Of a stretch of 64,000 nucleotides of DNA, positions 36,315-47,849 are shown in pieces. A program made the translations under genes and the position numbers. How positions within the stretch are numbered: the first letter of the stretch is position 1; the number at the start of each line of letters is the position of its first letter. The notes beneath the pieces were generated by a model. It was not told the DNA's origin and searched no databases. It was given only the letters and a program-made list of their open reading frames with translations. The stretch comes from Spirodela intermedia. Taxonomy: Eukaryota > Streptophyta > Magnoliopsida > Alismatales > Araceae. The stretch covers positions 4,659,501 to 4,723,500 of the forward strand of contig LR746278.1 of the NCBI GenBank assembly GCA_902729315.2, given 5' to 3'.

Positions 36315-38240
36315 TTAGGGTCACTCCACCAGTTCACCTAAAGTTCCTACATGTTTATCTTAACGTTTCTACCCATATGATGTGCGTTTGCAAAGGTCAA
36401 CGAGCTGTGATCAGTTTGAAATTGTAATCGAAGTATATTGTCATCTTTGTTTCAATGATAAGTCAATATTTGATGAAGGGTTATAATTTTTCTTTTTCTT
36501 TTAACAGAAGCTAGAATTTCGGGTAAAGTACCCTACGGCTCTCTCGTTGCTAAAAGCTAAGGGATTAATGTAATCCATTGCATGAAAAACTACATGAGAG
36601 CAGGCTTGAAAGGAAGTTTTCATATATTAGCTCGCACAAAAGGAAATATTCATTAAAATAGTTTTGGTATTCATTTAGTTATTTTAAATATTTATAATGA
36701 CTTAGATGGGCTGGTTGATTTTACGTATTCTAAAAATTATTCTTGTGGCAGTTAACGATTAATTATCAAACGTAATGAAATTAACAACGGTCAAATTTAA
36801 TGCTATTCTCCTTCATGACTGCACCTTCCACACTTCAGGCGACGAGGGAAGTCATTTTTGTGTGGCCTGTATTCCCTGGTTTCGGTGTTCTTTGAAGAAC
36901 AGAAATATGGTCAAGAAAACCATCAAATTTATCTATTACGTTATTGAAGTGTATAAGATTTGTTACTTTCGGTTTGGTTCCTAATAAAATATTCGAATTA
37001 TTTTTTAGCTCATCTCGTTTTTCTACCTTTCTCGGCCGATCCTCAGGTGGAAACTGAAGAAGAAAGTTGGCACCTTAATCGCAATCTTTTAATAATTTCA
37101 GCAAAAGATTTAGTGGATTCCGTTTCTATACTTGTCACCATGTGACGTGCGTTTCCGGGAATATGAGATGTGGTGGGTTTAAGACCAAAGTCAAGGTGTT
37201 TTAAAAAGTTTATTATTCTTCAGTCGCAGTTTTCATGTAATAAAAAATTGAAAATTAGTCTTAATAACCAACTGGAATGTTTATACGAAGCATGAATTCG
37301 CCTGAAAATGTTTATACTTCGAACAACTCCCCACGATATCTATAAAAATTTTCAGTTTTGAAAACCATCGAACTTAGGTCAAATCTACATGGTATTTTAA
37401 TTGTCTTTCATTAATATAAGTAGAGAAGAAAAAAGAGTGGGACACCTATTGTCGGCAGAGATTAATTGTCGGTAGGCCTAGTGCATATCGTCTGCAGAAG
37501 ATCCCGACTTTCTCTAGACGCCGCAGCCAAACATCGAGAGGGGTTGAAACAGTCGGTGAAAGAAGCACGGGTAGACGCGGAAGCTCATTTTGAGGTTGGA
37601 GGCTGGAAGCGGCGTTGGGATCCACCGCTGCTGCATTGCGGACCCTATCTTTTTCACGCGGTGCTCTTACACTGACATGACCATGTGAAGGGAGGGGGTT
37701 TGGCGGCGGCTGTGGGTCCACAAGACGCCGGGAAGAACACGACTTGACGGATGGGCATCAGCAGTGGAGTGCACGGATCCATCCAGCCGTGCAGAGAGGT
37801 AGACGTTGTCTCTGGCATTCGAGAATGAGAACATAAATAGGGTGGCCCCTTTTCCGAGAGAATAAAATAAATCCGAAGCGTGTGCTACAACAGGAATTGG
37901 ATCCATTTTGAAACCTCATAATGTTGCTTTCTTTGAAAATCTGAAAGAGTAAACATTTGGAGACATGAGTCAAAGGAAAAGTAGAAGTCACTGAAGGAAC
38001 CTTCCGTAGAAATATTCCAAGACGAGTATCGTTATAACAGAGAAAAGCACTGTGGATACTAACGATTGGTCAACGGAGTTATTATGGTACAAGGGTAGGT
38101 GGGCTGTATGTTCAAAGGGTCCTCTCGAGTCCTTATCTGACGGGAAGGTATGCACATCAATGCTTGGAAGTTCAGAGTGTGATTAAAGCCCAGCCAAGAC
38201 AAAAGCATGCCAAAGTCTATCTGGCAAAGGGATACCTCTC
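36315..38240. other. Spacer between glycine-rich genes 2 and 3
   Basis: The first part is AT-rich 3' flank of gene 2. From about 37440 to 37900 the DNA is GC-richer, with overlapping open frames of 70-90 codons on both strands and no recognised family. No conserved gene is evident. Confidence 0.45.
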
Positions 38241-38678
38241 TAGAACTGTCTGAGTCTCTCTCTTCGGCTTCCCTCCTTCCATCTCCTTCTCCATTCTCTC
38301 CACACTCATCCTAGCTGTCAGCCAATCTGTACATCTACCTCTCCCTCAAACGCACAATCGCTCCACTTTACTGTTTTTCTACGCGTCGTTCTGGCTCCCC
38401 ACCCTGCGGTACGTCAACATATCGTTTTCTCCTCTCGAACGCTCTCTTTCCCACTACTCTTTCATCTCCACGCGTCCATTTCGGGCAAACTTGTTATTTT
38501 ATCTCTATGTTCGACTTTCTCTGTTCATAAACGTTCGAATCAGCGGTTTACAGGGGATAGATGCACTCTTTAAAACTGGAGACCCACTGAGGCACAGCGT
38601 CGTCACATTAGATGCCAAAGCGTAAGGAAAGCACGTAGTTCATTTATGAGCTCCCCACTTCTCATTACAGCTGTAGAG
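38240..38678 (+). promoter_or_regulatory. Degenerate promoter of glycine-rich gene 3, TATA region missing
   Basis: It keeps the pyrimidine-rich stretch (about 38240-38530), the CTTTAAAACTGGAGACCC block near 38570 and a TCATTTATGAG block at 38640. The segment that in genes 1 and 2 holds CTCAACTGTCCCAG, the TATA box and the transcription start is absent. The TCATTTA block is about 39 bases from the ATG here, against 122 and 112 in the paralogues. Confidence 0.65.
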
Positions 38679-38894
38679 ATGAAAGCCTCTCTCCTCTTTC
38701 TTCTCCATCTTGTTTCTCTCCTTTTCATCTCCGTTGCGAGACTGCTCCTTGGGATTGCCAACCTAAAGAATGAGAAGCGGCTCAAAAATGGAGGTCAGGG
38801 TTATGACGATTATTGCGGTGCCGCGTTAAGAGAAGAAAGCCACGATGGGTGGTGGCCTGCCCCGAACAGAATCTGTCCTCATTACTTCCAATAA
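38679..38894 (+). pseudogene. Glycine-rich protein gene 3, truncated and probably decaying
   Basis: Open frame of 71 codons. The start MKASLLFLLHLVSLLFISVA is a good signal peptide, and LKNEKRLKNGG aligns with LKDEKWFKHGG and LKDQKWWYKHGG of the two complete paralogues. After GGQGYDDYCG there is no glycine repeat at all; the frame runs on for about 25 unrelated residues with two Cys. The stop TAA lies inside AATAAA (38890-38895). With the core promoter also lost, a pseudogene is the likeliest reading. An expressed short secreted peptide cannot be excluded. Confidence 0.7.
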
Positions 38895-41350
38895 ACATCT
38901 TGCCGATTTAGTTTAATAACGGTACACAGTTCTAAATAAACTATTTGAATGATGTGATATACCTCTTCAAGCCCTTCAAATCGCATTAGAATCATATTAT
39001 AAAATGTTTTAATGTTTAACTGATGATGAGAGCTTGAGACCTATGAACAATTGATAATCTTGTGTTTAAAAATTCCAGTTTCCTTTACTCTTGGAGGGGC
39101 TGAAGTCTTCTAATCATTCCCATCATATTTTTTTGAGACAGCAGCGAGGCATTCTAAGCGTGCGTCACCAGTGCTATCAATATTTTTGACAAGCTGGTTC
39201 AAGTTGTTATCTGAACAAGCTGCTTGACAACTTGGGTTTCCAGTTTTATACAGTTTTCTGTACAACATTGAAGTCAAATCATATTTATAGGTTGATAAAC
39301 ATAATAAATTAAAAAAGGCCTGATCGAATAATTAGTTAGTGCATGAATAAACGTACTGCAGATAAATAAAAATTAATAATCAAATAATAATGCTTTAAAT
39401 ATATTATCTGATAGTGCCCACAGATTGCCGGAAGTTGAGGGTACTGGTTCTCAAATGTCAATTGTTTTCTCAGAAATGAAATTTGGAATTGTAATTTAAA
39501 TTGGTCTTTGTTGTATTAAAAAATTTAGAGGTCATTTTAGAATGAGATAATTGGTCTTTCACATCTCTAAATTCAGCACGTATTATACCTTTATTTTTAG
39601 CTACTGTGCTGCTTAGATCTGAGCAACAGGGAACGCCTAGACGAGGACGCCCGTCTTGGGCTGCAGTAAGGAGATCGAGAGGTCGTTCTGCCCCTTGTCC
39701 CCAGAGATGGGTAATATGTTGTCATACAATGTGTTGCTCCAACTTTATTCTATAGGGCCTAGCTGGCGAGCGATCCAGTCCGCGTCAGAGAACAAGACTA
39801 CAAGCGAGCGTACCTTTGTTCGCTTCTTCTCCACCAAGCACTGAAGTTTAAGGATAACTGTAGGTCGGTGGCTACCTAAGGAAACTCCGATTCGATCCGT
39901 CACCCGGCTGGGAGGCATCTACCCCACCCCAATCACAAGGAGAGGTTCACCATGAACGGAAATAATGAAAGGGTACCAATTAACAGCGGATAATTTAGCT
40001 TCCAACGGAAAAGCATTTAAAGAAGATGCTGAAACATACGATGACGACGAGTATAAAACGATGCTTATTAAGTGGGTACGGTGAGTCTGTGCATCAAGAA
40101 GTTTAATTCAAAATCATCTTAGGATGATTTCAGGACCTGGAAAATCATTCAAGGATTATATTCTCTTTTATTTGTTTCTGTTGGTATTGTCCGACTAAAA
40201 ACTGTTCGACGGTTATGATTATTATCCTGTCTCGTCCAACGGGCCTAGCCACCACCCTCCCCGCCTCTCCCCACTCCCCCCATCTCCCAACTAAGGCAGG
40301 TGGAGGTAGGCGCCCACGGGACGTGAGGAAGCAAGAGGAAACACGTGTCAGAGTCGTAGCTGTCGGATGGAAAGTTGCGTGAGCGGCTGGGGACAGGGAG
40401 AGGTAGGCCGTAAGAGCGGTGTCAAATAAACGCTAATGCCTGATTTAGACTGGTTCTATTAGGTCTGAGATATTAGGATAATATATTGTATTGCTTCTCT
40501 GGACTTTTGTAGAGCTTCAAAACACTATTAATTCTTAAAATTGTCGAGACACAATAGATAGATGTCAATTGGCAAAATACTTTGTATTTGTAAGTGGCTA
40601 GATGACGGGGACGTGGATCTTCCGCAGAAAGGGGGTCAAAGGTGTCGATAATTGGCCGGAATATGGAGGGGTAGCAGCCTTTCAATGAATCGGGAGAGAG
40701 GTATGAGCGTCGGTCACTGACTATTCCTATCTCTGATTGAACTGTCCGACTTTTAAATTATCAAGCATAATGAATATAAGTCAAATTTCTAGAGTAATCG
40801 GAATATTTCAATAAGTCTGTGATTAGAAGACAGAAAAATTTATGGAACAGAATTGTGAGGACGACAGAGAGGAAAATAAATCGAGAAATCAAATCACGGG
40901 TTAAGCATAAAAAGGGTACCCTAAGTCGGGGATCTGTTCAACTTCCCCTATGCTAGTTTTGTAGGGTTAATTTATAAATGTTTTGGCTGAATCCCCTCTA
41001 GCTACCTTGAAAGGATCCCGGGGGTTGACGTGAGGGATATTTGGGCGATGGATTCCTCAAGAATGAAATTCCGGCAGATGTTCTGTGTCAGCTGAAGGCG
41101 GAAGGCGTCGGAAACTCGGAGCTGCTCTGGAGGAGCGTGCTCGGGAGAAAAGCCAAGGGCTCAGGTTTGGGAAGAATGTGAAGGGTGTAGGCCGATAGAG
41201 AGCAAAGACAGATGATGCTGAGGGCCGGAGGGTGGTCATGGATGGCACCGTGAGCTATTGCTGGCGCATGGGTGGAGGATGCCTCGGGAGAAGAGGATGG
41301 ACGCCGGGGCTGTAACTCTAAGCAGGTTTGTGCCATTAGAGGAAATCCGT
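38895..41350. other. Intergenic, no gene recognised
   Basis: AT-rich to about 39590, then mixed composition. Short open frames occur at 39656-39844, 40473-40685 and 41057-41336. None resembles a known protein. A G-box core CACGTG sits at 40342-40347 without a nearby gene start. Confidence 0.5.
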
Positions 41351-41351
41351 T

Positions 41352-41640
41352 ACTCTCACACCATGTTAAAATTAGTGACGTGAGTGCTCGTGTCGTACAC
41401 TAGAAGGTGGATGGTGCTAAGCGTTTCATGTTGGAGATCAAATGAATAGAGGTATCTGTTTGTATTCTCTTCCCCTTCGGAGGCCATCCAACGGAGGACT
41501 CCTTCCAACAAAGGGTGGAGGAGCATCGCCATCAATGGCTTGGCACTGGGTCCCATATCTCCTCTGGAAAGAGAAAACATCATATGCCCGGACTCTAGCC
41601 AATGGGAGGGCATCGTACAGCTTGGTGGAAAGTATCAAAT
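41352..41640 (-). mobile_element. Possible minus-strand LTR with primer-binding site, cut by the copia insertion
   Basis: On the minus strand TTTTAACA is followed by TGGTGTGAGAGT (41363 down to 41352). The latter matches the copia initiator-tRNA primer site TGGTATCAGAGC at 9 of 12 positions. DNA to the right would then be an LTR, which would be truncated where the next element begins near 41640. No internal coding remnant was identified, so this is tentative. Confidence 0.3.
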
Positions 41641-41653
41641 TGACCGAAGTTCT

Positions 41654-42079
41654 TGTGGACAATGATATATATGAATTGTATATTATGAGATTATTATTGA
41701 ATTAATCTTACTTAAAGTAATTTATTAGAGTTTAAGTATTTCAAATTACGACTTCTCTTGTAAGTATGAGTATAAATACGAATATGTGTAGAGAGTAAAT
41801 CTTATCCTAATTTTATGATAGACTAGATTTGAAAAGATACCAAGAGGCTAACCACCTCTTGTCTATAAATGGGTGGTCATGGTCCTTGTGTCACACATCG
41901 TGAATCACTCTTAGAACATCTCATATCTCTAGAGCAAGTCATTAGACGACTCCTTTGTGCTGATCCAAAAGGCCATCCTCATACTTGCACCTTCATGGAT
42001 TTAGGTATGGTTTCAATATATTCTCATTATATTTTGTCATTCTCTATTTATCTTAACACAAGATCCTTTAGATTCGACA
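41654..42079 (+). repeat. 5' LTR of the copia element
   Basis: Begins TGTGGACAATGATATATATG and ends GATTCGACA. It aligns along its length with 47244-47651, with many substitutions and a few small indels. Similarity may extend about 20 bases further left (TATCAAATTGACC against TATAAAAATTAACC), so the true start could be near 41633. Confidence 0.88.
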
Positions 42080-42093
42080 AGTGGTATCCGTTT

Positions 42094-42289
42094 GGGTCTG
42101 CAGCTCGGCTCACATCAATTCGGGTCCATGGTTTGGTTCACACCAATTCGGGTCTACAATTTGGCTTGCACTGGTTCAGCTTTGTGGCTTGGCTTGTGCC
42201 AGTTTAGGTCTGCAGCTTGGCTCATGCCGGTTCAGTTATGTAGCTCGGCTCATGCTGGTTCAGGTGATTGACTCAGCACGAGCTGGACA
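42094..42289 (+). repeat. 28-bp tandem repeat next to the copia primer-binding site
   Basis: Six consecutive units of exactly 28 bases (starts 42094, 42122, 42150, 42178, 42206, 42234), plus a decayed seventh to 42289. The approximate consensus is GGGTCTGCAGCTTGGCTCA followed by CACCGGTTC. Units differ by substitution only, without indels. The array starts 3 bases after the primer-binding site, in the untranslated leader of the element, and has much higher GC than its surroundings. Confidence 0.88.
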
Positions 42290-45200
42290 GCCAGAATGGT
42301 GTGGTTAGATGGCACACCGGCTCAGCATAGGCCAATTCAGTTAGCCAATGTGCCGGTCTATAGTGATGATGTCATGATGATGATGTCAACATTTGGTCTG
42401 CTGACATCATGCCCATAAAATAGTTTATTTCAGATGTCATTTTATTTCTAAAATATTATTGATGATTTTATTTCAGGATTTTTTTTTGAGTTATTTGATA
42501 TTTTCAATGGTTATGTTTACATTGAGTATGGTTAAATGTCAAATAACTATCATAATTTAAATTTTGGTACATGTTTGATATTTTAGAATTATTACTTGAA
42601 GCAACATCTTACTAAAGTAGGCTCTCCCATGGATATTAATTTTTCTAATGTATGAGATGTTGTGTACGTGATTTTGTAGATACTAACTGGCCCAAATAAA
42701 AGTTTAATTTCTTACAAATTACATATATTTGTGATAATAAATATGTGACGATTTTTAATATTTTTCTATGAATAATAAGTTGGTCCAAAGAAAAACTTAT
42801 TATTTGACAGAAACTTATTGCCAATATTTATTTGTCGCACCAAGATATTACTTGCAATTAATATTGTTGTTCAAAGATAAGTATTAATGTTGTACTTAAT
42901 ATTTTGTGATGGAAAGTACTATTATTTGAAAATCAAGTTACTTATGTAAGCTTTATATTATTCTTTGTACAATTTCAAGTTCTGCTTCTATTATTTCTAC
43001 CTAGATAAACTCTATTCTTATGTTAAAGGGCATCAACTTTAAGTCATGAAAAGAGAACATTAGGATAGTTCTCGGTTGCATGGATCTAGATATTGCATTA
43101 AAAGAAGATCATCTTACAAACTCTCATGAGGATAAAAGAAATATAGGTAAGTGGGACTGATCGAATTACATGAGCCTTATGATCATGAAGTGTGCCATTC
43201 TAGAACCCTTCAAGGACACTTTGTTTGAAGAGGCTACTACAACAAGAATTTTTCTTGAAGAATTTGAGAAAAAGTTTACTAAGAATGATAAGGTCAAAAC
43301 AAGTACGATCTTAATAAAACTTATCTCTATGAAGTATAAAGGCAAGAAAAATATAAGAGAGTATATTCTTGAGATGTCTCATCTTACATCAAAACTAAAG
43401 GCACTAAAGTTAGAGCTATTGGAAGATTTACTTGTGCACTTAGTTTTGATTTTTCTTCCTACACAATTCAGTCAATTTAAGGTGAGCTATAATTGTCAAA
43501 AAGACAAATGGTCCCTAAATGAGTTCATTTGGCCATGATCTCTAAAAACAAAATCAAGAAAGGACTTATGGTCAATGAAATTGCAGGTGGACCACCACTA
43601 AAAAAACAATAAAAGAAGCAAGAGAAGAAATCTACTTATTTCTTTTGTAAGCATGGTGGCCACATGAAGAATAATTATACTAAGTATCATGCTTGGTGTA
43701 CAAAGAAAGGTAACCTTCTCGTTTTAGTTTGTTCAGAAGTTAATTTAACTTTTGCACCCTTGCATACATGGTGGATAAATTCTAGTGTTACTATTCACAT
43801 ATTGTGTCTAGGCAAGATTGCCTCCATTACTGTCAGCCAATTGATGATGAAAGATACATCTATTTGAGTGATGACAATGGAGTAGTGATAGAGGCAGTAT
43901 GGACTTTTAGGCTATTATTAAAGACTAGTCACTATTTGGATTTGATTGATACTTATGTTATACCATCTTTTAGACTGAATTTGATTTCTATTTCTAATTT
44001 AGAAAAATTTGATTATAGTTGTCTATTTAGAGATGAGAAATTTAGTCTCTTTGATAATTTAAATCGTATTGGTACTGGTGCTTTATCAAGTCATGATAAC
44101 CTATACTTGATGTAATGGTCATTTTTAATCAAATCCTGCATATCAGTTCAAGGAGTGCAAAAAGAAATTAATCAATGAGAATTTCGCTTCATTATGACAC
44201 AAGAGATTAGGTCATATCTCTAAAAAATGAATTGATCAACTTGTATTTAATAGAATTCTTAACCCACTTGATTATAAGGATTTTGACACGTGTTGAATTT
44301 TAGATGTCTTAGAATTAATACATACAGATATTTGTAGATCATTCCTTACAGCCTCTTGGAATAGTCAATAATATTTTATTCCATTTATAGATGATTATTC
44401 TTGATTTGGCTACTTCTATCTTATTCATGAGAAGTATCAATCATTGGATGTGTTTAAGAAATATAAAGCTAAAGTTGAGAATTTACTCAACAAATAAATT
44501 AAGGCTATTAGATTAGATTGTGGTAGTAAATACTATAGTAGGTATGATGGATCAAGTGAATAACATCTAATACCTTTTGTTAAATTCCTAAAAGAGTGTG
44601 GCATTGTCCAACAGTACACCATGATAGGATCTCCTAGCATGAATAATGTTATTGAAAAATGAAATAAAATACTTAAAGATATTGTAAGGAGTATGATAGT
44701 CAATTTACCATGCTAGATAACCTCTAGAGAGCACTAAAGATTGCAACCTATTTTCTTAATCGGGTTCCAACTAAGGTAACTATTAAAACTCATAAGCTTT
44801 GGATGGACAATTAGTCTAGTCTAAAACATTTGCACATTTAGGATTGTCCAACAGAGACAAGACCTTATAGACCTAATAAAAGGAAACTTGACTCTAAAAT
44901 AGTTAGTGGCTACTTTGTTGGATACTTAGAAAGGTTTAGGGGGGTATAAGTTTTATAATCTCACTACTAAGGTTATTTTTGAGATGAGAAATATTTATTT
45001 CTTAAAGATGTTGAGTTTACAGGGAAGATAAGATTAGAGACATTGATTTTGAAAAGAATATGTAAATATTCCTTCTATTGCTATTGACAATGGTCTTGAT
45101 GACATCATCTTGACTAACATTGACCAAGAAGCAACTTTAGATCAAAATAATGTCATCATACCTCCCTCTTCAGAAGAACAAACTAAATATACTCACGAAT

Positions 45201-47243
45201 TAGTGTCATTAAGAAGATCAACTAGAGAGAGGAAGAATATGATTTTGGATGAATATATCATATTTCGTTTAGAGCATGAGGCTGACATTAGAGTGATGGA
45301 AGATGATCCTATCAACTTTCATCAAGTCATGCAAAGTTTTAATTCTCATAAGTGGATTGATGTCATGAATGAAGAGATTAAATCCATGAAGGACAATGAC
45401 GTATGGGGATCTTGTCTCATTATCTAAAGGTGCAAAGTTTATTAGTTGCAAATAGATATTTAAAACTAAAAGAGATTCGAAGGGTAATGTGGAAAGATAT
45501 AAAGCTTGTCTCATTGCTAAAGAATTCACTCGAAGAGAATCAATTATACAAAAACTTTCTTTTCGGTTTCATTGAAAGACTCTTTTAGAATAATAATGGC
45601 ACTAGTAGTTTATTTTGATCTTGAGCTACATTAGATGGACATAAAGACTATGTTTCTTGATAGTGACATTGATGAAACAATATATATGGTGCAATTAAAA
45701 AACTTTATATTTGGAGACCCAAAGTCAATGGTATTCAAAGTGAAGAAGTCCATCTATGGGTTAGAACAAGTTTTTCGTCAATGGTATTGCAAATTTCATC
45801 AAGTTATCATCTCCTCTAGTTTTGAGATGAATATGAGTGATGAATGTGTATATGATCAGTTCAGTAGGAATAAATCTATATTTCTAGTTTTATATGTTGA
45901 TGACATATTACTTGTCAATAATAATATCGGCTTACTTTGTGACATCAAAAGATTTTGTCAAATTTTTTTGAGATAAAAGATCTCGATTAAGCCTCTTATA
46001 TATTGGGCATTGAGATCTACTAAGATTGACCTTAAAATATTTTGGGGTTATCACAAAAGAGCTATATTAAGAAAATCTTTGTGAGATTTGATATGCAAGG
46101 ATGTTAACCTTATAATATCCTTGTTGTTAAGAGAGAAAAGTTTAGTCTCAATCAACATTCTAAGAATGATTATGAGGCTAAAGAGATGTAGAAGATTTCT
46201 TATGCATCAGCCATAAAAAGTGTTATGTATGCTCTAGTATATATGTGTCTGGATATTGTGTAAATAATTAGAGTACTGGACAGATATTTAAGGAACTCTA
46301 GTGTTGATCATTAGAAAATAACCAAATGAGTTATGCGGTATTTGCAAAAGATAGAACTATATACTCACGTATAGAAAATCAAATTATTTGGAGATCATTA
46401 GGTATTGAGATTTTTATTTCGCTAGATGCACGAATAGTAGACGATCTACTACAGGGTATATTTATTTGCTAGCTAGAGGAGCTAAATCATGGAAGAGTGC
46501 TAAGGAAACACTCATAGCTTCTACTATGACAACAGAGTTTATAGCATGCTATGAGGCATTCAATCATAGAAGTTGGTTGAAGAATTTTGTCATAGAGTTA
46601 CAAATCAACTGTATGTTTTCCAAGAATAATAAGAATTTGATGGAATCAAAACATATAGACATCAAGCTCTTAGTTGTTAAAGAAAAGTTCAGAGTGACTG
46701 GATGTCTATTGAGCATATTGAGACAAATTCCATGATAGTAGATCTACTTAGTGATTGCTACTAAAGGTCTTTCATACGCATTTTGCTCATATGAGTGTAA
46801 TACCTCATGAGAATATGTAATTTCAGTGAGAGTTTGTATTTTGATGCTCATATTGTTATAGACATATACTTTGGCTATTTCATATATGAATAAAATTTAT
46901 GATTATTTTTACTCTAAATGTGATTATTTGATCTCCATTCCGAATATGGAGGACTAAGTTGAAAATATATGTGTGAGTCATATTTCATGTAATTTTCATA
47001 CTACATATCTATACTTGACCTATGTTGTTCATTATATCGATATATGTGATTATTGTGCATTCAATCATGTGAAAAATATGAATGAAAATCTCTTTAATTC
47101 TATATTAATCTAATGATGGACGAGATTGCTGGAGATGTCTTTGAAAAGGATAGTAAAATTTTGAGCTCATAAAGTTATAACGTACAATATCAAGTTATCA
47201 TATGTATTTTGTCCAAGTGGGAGATTATAAAAATTAACCTCAA

Positions 47244-47651
47244 TGTGGACAATGATATATATGAATTATATATTATGGGGCTATCATTGAATTAATCCTA
47301 GTTAAAGTGATTCATTGGAGTTTAAGTATTTTGGAATACTTCTCTTGTAAGTATAAGTATAAATATAAATATATGTAGAGATCAAGTCTTATTGTAATTT
47401 TATGATTGACTAAATTAGAAAAAGACACTAAGAGGTTAACCACCTCTTGTCTATATAAAAAGACGCACTTCATGAGTCACTCTTAGAACATCCCATCTCT
47501 CTAAAACAAGTCATTGGACGACTCCCTTATGTTGATCTAAAAGGCCACCCTTGTACTTGCACCTTCATAGATTTAGGTATGATTTCAATCTATTCTCATT
47601 ATATTTTGTCATTCTCCATCTATCTCAATACAAGATCCTTCAGATTCAACA
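47244..47651 (+). repeat. 3' LTR of the copia element
   Basis: Begins TGTGGACAATGATATATATG just after the polypurine tract and ends GATTCAACA. It is homologous to 41654-42079. Confidence 0.88.
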
Positions 47652-47724
47652 TGATATTTTTGAAAGAAGCAAACAAAGTAAGGGGATAGAAAAGAATAAA
47701 ACCATGAGAAAAATAAAAACTTTC

Positions 47725-47842
47725 TTTCTTCTTTCGACGTGAAAGAAATCAAAACTGATGTAATGTTACTAGATATATGTGCATTTCTTCTTTCAACGTG
47801 AAAGAAATCAAAATTGATGTAATGTTACTAGATATATGTGCA
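47725..47842. repeat. 59-bp tandem duplication
   Basis: Units 47725-47783 and 47784-47842 differ at only two positions (CGACG/CAACG and AACTG/AATTG). The near identity makes this a recent duplication, much younger than the neighbouring copia element, whose 3' LTR ends 73 bases to the left. Confidence 0.92.
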
Positions 47843-47849
47843 ATAAATA

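Larger units (their letters stand above)
41654..47651 (+). mobile_element. Near full-length but inactive Ty1/copia retrotransposon
   Basis: Two direct LTRs (41654-42079 and 47244-47651) flank about 5.2 kb. A primer-binding site TGGTATCCG lies at 42082 and a polypurine tract AAGTGGGAGATT at 47215-47226. Domains in order: gag 43170-43535; degenerate CCHC knuckle near 43630; protease remnant WINSSVTIH (Asp and Gly of the active site changed); integrase remnants 44200-44720 (HTDIC, FIDDYS); reverse transcriptase 45340-45980 with YVDD at 45893-45904; RNase H about 46440-46735. Many stops and frameshifts break every domain. The LTRs differ at roughly 15% of sites by eye, so the insertion is old. 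No target-site duplication was found. Confidence 0.93.

Noticed and set aside
35482-36324. 280-codon and 219-codon open frames on the minus strand, rich in His/Arg or Thr/Ala
   Set aside because: They are complements of the GGN-codon repeats of glycine-rich gene 2; the repeat leaves all frames open.
40342-40347. G-box core CACGTG
   Set aside because: No gene start lies close on either side; a six-base palindrome is expected by chance in a window of this size.
42720-43060. Tandem-looking AT-rich words (TTATTTG, AATATT) in the copia leader
   Set aside because: No constant period or shared block beyond short AT-rich words.
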